The position numbers and the translations under genes were made by a program. From an uncultured Moraxella sp. (GTDB taxonomy: Bacteria > Pseudomonadota > Gammaproteobacteria > Pseudomonadales > Moraxellaceae): a DNA stretch of 12,601 nt. This document shows, piece after piece, positions 7,771-12,601 of the stretch. How positions within the stretch are numbered: position 1 is the stretch's first letter; each line of letters opens with the position of its first letter. The notes beneath the pieces are model-generated. The model saw nothing but the letters and a program-made list of their open reading frames with translations. It searched no databases and was not told where the DNA came from. The DNA is taken from the NCBI GenBank assembly GCA_927911235.1, contig CAKMOY010000118.1, forward strand, positions 1-12,601. The letters are read 5' to 3'.

Positions 7771-8375
7771 ATGCACCAAATCCCAACCGAACTTTTAACC
7801 AAATCAAACCATTGGCGAGATGACATTCAATTCACCCAAGATGTACTTGGCAAGCCGTTTTCTTTCACAAGCACTTGGGGAATTTTTTCGCCTGAAAAAC
7901 TTGATGACGGTAGCCTGATGCTCCTTGATTATATTGATTTTAAAGCGGACGACAACTCCATCGACTTAGGCTGTGGCTATGGCGTGCTTGGCATGACCGC
8001 AAGCCGTGAATGCCCAAACGGACAGCATTTACTCATTGACAAAGACTTTGTGGCGGTGGAATATGCCAAATTAAACTGCCAAAAAACGGCTTAAATAATG
8101 CCGAAGTACAGCTGTCCAACGGCTTTTTTCATGTGGATAAAAGTCGCAAATTTAGCCTTGTGATGAGTAATTTACCAGCCAAAGCTAGCAAAGAACAGCA
8201 TTATTTGTACCTACTTGACGCTTATAATGCGATGGAGAGCGGTGCAAGATTTTATGTTGTTACCATTAACGGCTTGCGTGATTTTATGAAACGCTCGTTT
8301 ACCGAAGTGTTTGGCAATTCTGATAAAATCAAGCAAGGCAAAACTTACACCATCACGATGGCAATCAAAGACTAA
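7771..8375 (+). pseudogene. RsmC-like small class I methyltransferase, frame broken once
   Basis: SAM-dependent methyltransferase of the MTS (methyltransferase small) family, resembling the C-terminal catalytic domain of the 16S rRNA guanine-N2 methyltransferase RsmC. The target is unknown. Seen: WGIFSPEKLDDGSLMLLD (36-53), motif I DLGCGYG (65-71), and acidic D90 at the end of the second strand. The frame ends at TAA 8092-8094, but adding one base to the six-A run at 8081-8086 gives AKLNCQKNGLNNAEVQLSNG and continues to the stop at 8375, for 201 residues. Motif IV, NPPF/Y in this family, reads SNLPA (133-137), an unusual change in the catalytic loop. AAGG at 7759-7762 lies 8 nt before the ATG at 7771. 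It lacks the N-terminal half of RsmC, so it is not rsmC proper. It is tail-to-tail with glnD, two bases apart. Confidence 0.75.
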
Positions 8376-8377
8376 AT

Positions 8378-10956
8378 TTAGCTAACCGTCAAAATATCAA
8401 TCAAATCTTGTTTAACATTTTCCAATACGTCATCGCTTAGGGCATTGTCGTGTTGGTCGGTGATAAAAAACATATCTTCGGCTCGCTCGCCAAGCGTGGT
8501 AATACGGGCAAAATGTAGCTCAATGTGATATTTTAAAAACACCTGCCCTACCCTTGCCAACAGTGCAGGCTGGTCAAGGGTTTCTAGGGTCATCATGTGT
8601 TGTTTGGTTTCTTCGTTAAAGCTAAATTTGACTTTTGTTGGTACTTTAAAATACTTTAATTCTCTTGGCAAACGTTTTTGTATCACGCTTGGCGGATTGG
8701 GGTCGTTAAAGGCTTGAATCAGTTGTGCTTTGACATCTTCTTGGCGTTCTACATCTTTTAACAATGTGCCTTGACGGTCAAGCACAACATACGAATCCAC
8801 CGCAAAATCTCGTGTCGCTGTGATAATGCGTGCGTCCAATACGTCCAAATTCATGCGGTCAAACACCGACATGGTAACGGCAAACAGATTGGCTTGGTCT
8901 TTGGTATAAATAAACACTTGCACCGCATCAAGGGCAAGTTCACGGTGTTCACGCAAGATAATTAATGGCGTGTTTTCGCTTTGTTGATTGGCTTTTTCAT
9001 GTGCCATGATGGCTTTGGATTGCCAAACGATATCGGCAGGAATTTCCCGCAAAAAATATTCATCGCCCAAATCTTCCCACAGTTTTTCAATTTGGTGAAA
9101 TTCTGGGTCATCGTTTAACAAGTTTTTAGCAAGTTCACGATTGTTGGCAATCATGTCTTGGCGGTTCATCGGTGCGTCAATGTCCGCTCGCAAAATGCGT
9201 CTGGTTTGTACATACAATTGACGCATTAAAGTCGCTCGCCAACTGTTCCAAAGCTGTGGATTGGTCGCATTCATATCGGCAACCGTCAAGGCATACAGAT
9301 GGTTTAGATAAGTTACATTGCCAACTTGTTCGGCAAAATCAGCAACCACCGCAGGGTCAGAGATATCTTTTTTCTGGGCGGTCAAAGACATGAGCAGGTG
9401 TTTTTTAACCAACCAACCGACCAAATCGGCATCGGCTTGGCTTAAACCATGATTTAAACAAAACGCCACCGCATCTTGTTCGCCAAGTTTGCTGTGGTCG
9501 CCCCCACGCCCTTTGGCAATGTCATGAAAATCGCTGACAACACCAAAATTTCTTTACGCTCAATCCTACGATAAATACTGCTGACAAGTGGAAAGGCACT
9601 TTCATATTTGTCATCGGTAAAACGGTGCAAAATCCGCACCAACAATAAAATATGGGCATCAACGCTATAACGATGAAACAAATCATACTGCATTAAGCCA
9701 ATAATTTGTCCAAAAGCAGGCAAATAACGCCCCAACACGCCATAGCGTTTCATCACTCGCAATCGCCAAAACAACAAATTTTGTTCTTTTAAATTGTCCA
9801 TAAACAGTTGTTTATTCACAGGATTTTGGCGAAAGGTTTCATCAATACTGCGGGACGCAATCGCAAGCACCCTTAGCGTGCGTGTGCGAATGTGTTTGAT
9901 ATTCATTTGCCCCATTAACAAAAACAATTCCAAAATCGCATTGGGATATTGTGCAAACACACGGTTATGCGTTACCGCAATTTGGTCGCCCACCAGTTTA
10001 AACCGCTCGTTAATCACCTTGTGTACAGGACGTTGCTCTTCTGACAAACGGTTTTCAATGAGCAATTCATAATAATGTTGCGTGAGCATTTCGGACAAAC
10101 TGGCATTTGACATGGCAAAGCGGTAATAATCACGCATAAACCGCTCTACATTGGCATTTGGGTGGTCGTTTTCACGCAACTGATAACCCATGTTTTGGGC
10201 GATGGTGCGTTGATAATCAAACAAAAGTTTGCTTTCATTACGTCCTGTAATTTTGTGCAAATGATGGCGAATTTGCCACAAAAAATCTTCCGCCATTTGC
10301 AATTCGTCAAATTCTCGCTCGGTGATAAAACCTTGTTGCACCAAGTCAAACAGCTTGTTCACTCGCAAATATTGTTTCCAAATCCAGCCAATCGTGTGAA
10401 TATCTCGCAAGCCACCGGGGGCATTTTTGATATCAGGCTCAAGATTGTACTCGGTGGTGTTGTGCTTATAATAGCGGGTTTTGGCTTCGTCAATTTTGGC
10501 ATGATAAAAATCCACCTGCGACCAACTTTCGGTCAATAATTGCAATGGCACTTTTTGCAAAGCCTCATTGCCAACAAGCAGCCTTGCCTCAAGCAAACTA
10601 GTCGCCACCGTGATATCCTGACACGCCGTGCGGCACTCATCAATAGACCGTACCACCAACGCAGGCTCAATACCAATATCCCAAAGATTGGCGATAAATG
10701 GCGAAATAGTTTTGTTCAAATCCTCATCAATCGCAGTCGGACTTAACAACAAAATATCCACATCAGAATGTGGGTGCAACTCGCCACGTCCATAACCACC
10801 AATCGCAAACAACGCAAGCTCGGTTTTGTCAAGCTCATATAACTTAAACAACTGCACCAACAACAAATCTATCAACAAACTTCGCTCACTCACCACCTCA
10901 CGAATATTGACATCTTGGCTCAATGCCTTGTCAAAGGCTTGCTCTGCTTGGGTCAA
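8378..10956 (-). pseudogene. glnD: PII uridylyltransferase/uridylyl-removing enzyme GlnD, frame broken once
   Basis: GlnD senses glutamine and uridylylates or deuridylylates PII (GlnB/GlnK), controlling nitrogen assimilation. The N-terminal nucleotidyltransferase has FAIGGYGRGELHPHSDVDIL (50-69) with D65/D67 as metal ligands. The coding strand runs intact to SAIF near residue 476, then shifts. Adding one base to the four-A run at 9527-9530 gives AIFHDIAKGRGGDHSKLGEQ, the HD-domain signature of uridylyl removal. Two C-terminal ACT domains follow (VQVFIYTKDQANLFAVTMSV and MTLETLDQPALLARVGQVFL). Repaired length from the start used here is 859 residues, near the family's roughly 890. As written, the product keeps transferase residues but loses the HD and ACT parts. 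The only standard start in the open frame is TTG at 10956-10954; the frame is open to 10998 without ATG or GTG, so the true N-terminus is uncertain. Confidence 0.9.
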
Positions 10957-11110
10957 ACACTCACGAATTTGTTGATTTAAATTATCATTAACCCAACATT
11001 ATTACAATCAAATGGGGGTAAAGTTGAAAAAATCGCCATAGCACGCTCAATATAAAAAAGTAGATACCACGATTTTAGGGGGAAATCTTGAGAAAATCAA
11101 ATTTTTCTGA

Positions 11111-11139
11111 TTGAATAAAGACCAAAATTTGGTTAGACT
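11111..11139 (+). promoter_or_regulatory. Probable ispE promoter
   Basis: TTGAAT (11111-11116), a 17-bp spacer and TAGACT (11134-11139). The spacer contains the palindrome ACCAAA-A-TTTGGT (11121-11133), which could be an operator. It lies in the 221-bp divergent gap between glnD and ispE. The rest of that gap (10957-11110) shows only A/T-rich sequence and two short G-runs; no RNA gene is recognised there. Confidence 0.42.
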
Positions 11140-11177
11140 TTTTCTTCTCCCTTTTTACCAAAAACATCAAAAAAATT

Positions 11178-12089
11178 ATGAACCAACCAATTACCAAACC
11201 ATCTTTTGCCAAAATCAACCTTTTTTTGCACATCACAGGTAAACGCCCTGACGGTTATCACAACTTACAAACCGTATTTCGCCTAATCAATTTTGCAGAT
11301 ATTTTGACATTTTGCCAAACAAATCAACAAATATCGGATAATCTACCTGTCTTCTTACACAGTAACCAAAACATCACCGACAACCCAGCCGATAATCTGA
11401 TTATCAAAGCCAGTATCGCCCTGTTAAATTTTGCCAAAAATCACCAAAAATTATCCCAACAAACGCTTGCACAATTGCCGATTATTCAAATTACGTTGGA
11501 TAAAAAAATCCCGATGGGTGCAGGGCTTGGCGGTGGTTCGTCCAATTGTGCCACCGCTTTGATGACTTTAAACGACATTTGGCAGTTACAATTAACTACA
11601 GACGAATTACACCAAATTGGGGCGACATTGGGGGCGGACGTGCCGATTTTTATTTTTGGTAAAGATGCGATAGCCGAAGGCATTGGCGAGATTTTAACGC
11701 CGATTGACTTACCATCACAGCGTTTTTTATTGCTGATGCCAAATGTCCATATCAATACCAAATTATTATTTGGAAATGATACATTACAACGGGGTTGCAC
11801 CGCCTTTTCGCATGAATTTTTAGGGCAACATAGTGATGAATTTACCGATAAATTAAGCGATAATTTTGGCAATGTGTTTGAGCCGATTGTCAAAAATTTA
11901 TCCACAGAAGTCAAAACCGCTTTGGCATTTTTACAAAATCTTGCCAACACTACAACCGACACCACGCCACGCATGACAGGCACAGGCAGTTGCGTATTTT
12001 TACCAATCCCTTTTAACATCAGCGATAGCCAAATCATAACATGGCAACAACAAGCCCCCTGCCCCAGTATTTTGGTAAAAAGTTTATAA
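11178..12089 (+). CDS. ispE: 4-diphosphocytidyl-2-C-methyl-D-erythritol kinase
   Basis: IspE phosphorylates CDP-ME in the MEP pathway of isoprenoid synthesis; it is a cytosolic GHMP-superfamily kinase. The 303-residue protein has FAKINLFLHITGKRPDGYHN (10-29) with K12 as the expected catalytic lysine. The ATP-binding loop is PMGAGLGGGSSNCATAL (112-128), GADVP (152-156) carries the catalytic D154, and the C-terminal GHMP motif reads RMTGTGSCVFL. Length is slightly above the usual 280-290 because of small insertions near 45-70 and 210-235. The ATG at 11178 fits the family N-terminus, but the 20 bases before it are A-rich with no AGG-type ribosome site. In Acinetobacter-type genomes lolB usually precedes ispE; here glnD is divergent upstream instead. 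The downstream order tRNA-Gln then prs is conserved. The frame is intact. Confidence 0.96.
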   Translation: MNQPITKPSFAKINLFLHITGKRPDGYHNLQTVFRLINFADILTFCQTNQQISDNLPVFLHSNQNITDNPADNLIIKASIALLNFAKNHQKLSQQTLAQLPIIQITLDKKIPMGAGLGGGSSNCATALMTLNDIWQLQLTTDELHQIGATLGADVPIFIFGKDAIAEGIGEILTPIDLPSQRFLLLMPNVHINTKLLFGNDTLQRGCTAFSHEFLGQHSDEFTDKLSDNFGNVFEPIVKNLSTEVKTALAFLQNLANTTTDTTPRMTGTGSCVFLPIPFNISDSQIITWQQQAPCPSILVKSL

Positions 12090-12115
12090 TTTTTGAAAAA
12101 ATTAAAAAAAAACAC

Positions 12116-12143
12116 TTGCTTTTTTAATAAAATTTAGTAAAAT
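12116..12143 (+). promoter_or_regulatory. Promoter of tRNA-Gln copy 1
   Basis: TTGCTT (12116-12121), a 16-bp spacer, TAAAAT (12138-12143), then CGCAC at 12146-12150 around the start site. G/C-rich bases there are typical of stringently controlled stable-RNA promoters. The start would be about 10 nt before the mature tRNA. Confidence 0.58.
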
Positions 12144-12158
12144 ATCGCACTTAAATAT

Positions 12159-12234
12159 AGGGGTATCGCCAAGTTGGTAAGGCATCAGGTTTTGATCCTG
12201 ACATCCGTTGGTTCGAGTCCAGCTACCCCTACCA
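12159..12234 (+). tRNA. tRNA-Gln (anticodon TTG), copy 1
   Basis: A complete cloverleaf. Acceptor AGGGGTA (12159-12165) pairs perfectly with TACCCCT (12224-12230). The D arm is GCC...GGC, the anticodon arm TCAGG-TTTTGAT-CCTGA has a seven-base loop and anticodon TTG, and the T arm GTTGG-TTCGAGT-CCAGC has one G-U pair. The discriminator is A (12231) and CCA is encoded (12232-12234). It decodes CAA, and CAG by wobble. The first pair is A-U and position 73 is A, whereas E. coli tRNA-Gln has U-A and G73. The anticodon loop is normal here, unlike copy 2. Confidence 0.95.
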
Positions 12235-12279
12235 TTTTCTTTATCAATGTTTTTATCTGTTAAGTTATGGATATCTACA

Positions 12280-12308
12280 TTGACAAAATCCTGTAAAAAC
12301 GGTATAGT
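12280..12308 (+). promoter_or_regulatory. Promoter of tRNA-Gln copy 2
   Basis: A perfect TTGACA (12280-12285), a 17-bp spacer and TATAGT (12303-12308), then CGCAC at 12310-12314. The same CGCAC follows the -10 of the copy 1 promoter, suggesting shared growth-rate or stringent control. The leader to the mature tRNA would be about 50 nt and contains a hairpin. Confidence 0.7.
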
Positions 12309-12324
12309 ACGCACCGTAATTCTA

Positions 12325-12355
12325 TTACACTATTTTTAATCAAAAATAGTTGTAA
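12325..12355 (+). repeat. Hairpin in the leader of tRNA-Gln copy 2
   Basis: ACTATTTTT (12329-12337) pairs exactly with AAAAATAGT (12342-12350) around a four-base loop, and TTACA/TGTAA extends the stem with one bulged base. It lies between the second promoter and the tRNA. It could be a processing signal. No T-run follows directly, so termination is unlikely. Confidence 0.5.
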
Positions 12356-12365
12356 CAAAGTTTTT

Positions 12366-12442
12366 AGGGGTATCGCCAAGTTGGTAAGGCATCAGGTTTT
12401 TGATCCTGACATCCGTTGGTTCGAGTCCAGCTACCCCTGCCA
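12366..12442 (+). tRNA. tRNA-Gln (anticodon TTG), copy 2, eight-base anticodon loop
   Basis: Nearly identical to copy 1: same acceptor stem (12366-12372 with 12432-12438), D arm and T arm, with CCA at 12440-12442. Two differences are seen. The discriminator is G (12439), as in E. coli tRNA-Gln, and the loop between TCAGG and CCTGA has five T before GAT, giving eight bases instead of seven. An eight-base loop would be abnormal for decoding and is known from frameshift-suppressor tRNAs. An extra T from homopolymer miscounting is more likely given the other indels in this window. Confidence 0.9.
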
Positions 12443-12476
12443 TTTTCTTTCCTAATCTTTAAATTTATGACAATTT

Positions 12477-12518
12477 AACACAAAACTTTTGATAAATTTT
12501 TATCAAGGTTTTTGTGTT
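12477..12518 (+). terminator. Long hairpin between tRNA-Gln and prs
   Basis: Arms 12477-12496 and 12499-12518 can pair over about 20 positions with one mismatch and two G-U pairs; the innermost bases would open to form the loop. The 5' arm starts AACACAAAA and the 3' arm ends TTTTTGTGTT. It could terminate or attenuate tRNA transcription before prs, or be a processing site. The T-run is inside the 3' arm rather than after it, so the terminator call is tentative. Confidence 0.5.
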
Positions 12519-12548
12519 ATTGTAAAGTGCAAAATATAGGACTGTACC

Positions 12549-12601
12549 ATGCCTTACTTGGCGATTTTTACGGGGAATGCCCACCCAGAATTGGCAAAAA
12601 A
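12549..12601 (+). CDS. prs: Ribose-phosphate pyrophosphokinase, 5' end only
   Basis: The frame from ATG 12549 reads MPYLAIFTGNAHPELAK and runs off the window. The F(S/T)GNA.PELA pattern is the N-terminus of Prs, which makes PRPP from ribose 5-phosphate and ATP for nucleotide, NAD, His and Trp synthesis. AGGA at 12538-12541 lies 7 nt before the ATG. The order ispE, tRNA-Gln, prs is that of Acinetobacter and relatives, which supports the call. Only 17 complete codons are visible. Confidence 0.87.
   Translation, partial: MPYLAIFTGNAHPELAK

Noticed and set aside
10162-10539. Plus-strand 125-codon frame opposite glnD
   Set aside because: It is antisense to conserved GlnD sequence with no ribosome site or recognised domain.
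10999-11110. A small RNA or riboswitch between glnD and ispE
   Set aside because: Only short imperfect dyads and G-runs are present; no known riboswitch motif or terminator is seen.
11486-12115. Minus-strand 209-codon frame opposite ispE
   Set aside because: It lies entirely over a well-supported kinase gene, shows no recognisable motif, and has shadow-type composition.
12102-12314. Minus-strand 70-codon frame across tRNA-Gln copy 1
   Set aside because: Its WTRTNGCQDQN-like segment is the reverse complement of the tRNA, a common spurious prediction.

Overview
The window reads as chromosomal DNA of a gamma-proteobacterium of the family Moraxellaceae, most likely Moraxella or a close relative. 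This is inferred from the moderately AT-rich sequence, the protein flavours, and the order ispE - tRNA-Gln - prs, which is familiar from Acinetobacter and its relatives. No phage, insertion sequence, CRISPR array or complete defence system is visible. The only probable accessory remnant is the C-terminal half of a PIN-domain (VapC-type) toxin.

Layout. 1-20: probable first codons of an unidentified minus-strand gene, with a good divergent promoter. 211-609: comEA-like competence DNA-binding protein. 730-2609: pcnB, poly(A) polymerase, reading frame broken twice. 2599-3105: folK, overlapping the pcnB end. 3131-4142 (minus): PfkB-family (adenosine) kinase, broken once. 4143-4415: divergent intergenic region with two identical 18-bp perfect palindromes and two further inverted repeats. 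4416-5906: comM/yifB. 6002-7477: hemN. 7478-7755: a 20-codon ORF candidate, overlapping hairpins and the PIN fragment. 7771-8375: RsmC-like small methyltransferase, broken once. 8378-10956 (minus): glnD, broken once just before its HD motif. 11178-12089: ispE. 12159-12442: two nearly identical tRNA-Gln(UUG) genes, each with its own promoter. 12549 to the end: start of prs.

How the genes relate. Most are housekeeping: RNA turnover (pcnB), folate (folK), purine salvage (kinase), haem (hemN), nitrogen signalling (glnD), isoprenoids (ispE), PRPP (prs) and translation (tRNA-Gln). Two separate loci serve natural transformation: comEA (DNA capture in the periplasm) and comM (branch migration of incoming DNA).

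The most striking property is a set of six single-base length differences, all in A or T runs. They break four otherwise well-conserved genes and put an eighth base into one tRNA anticodon loop. Homopolymer error in sequencing or assembly is the simplest explanation; real decay or phase variation is the alternative. I found no clear new multigene system. The best candidates for new biology are the duplicated palindrome between the kinase gene and comM, the strong over-use of the word TTGCCAA/TTGGCAA, and the unusual tRNA-Gln pair.
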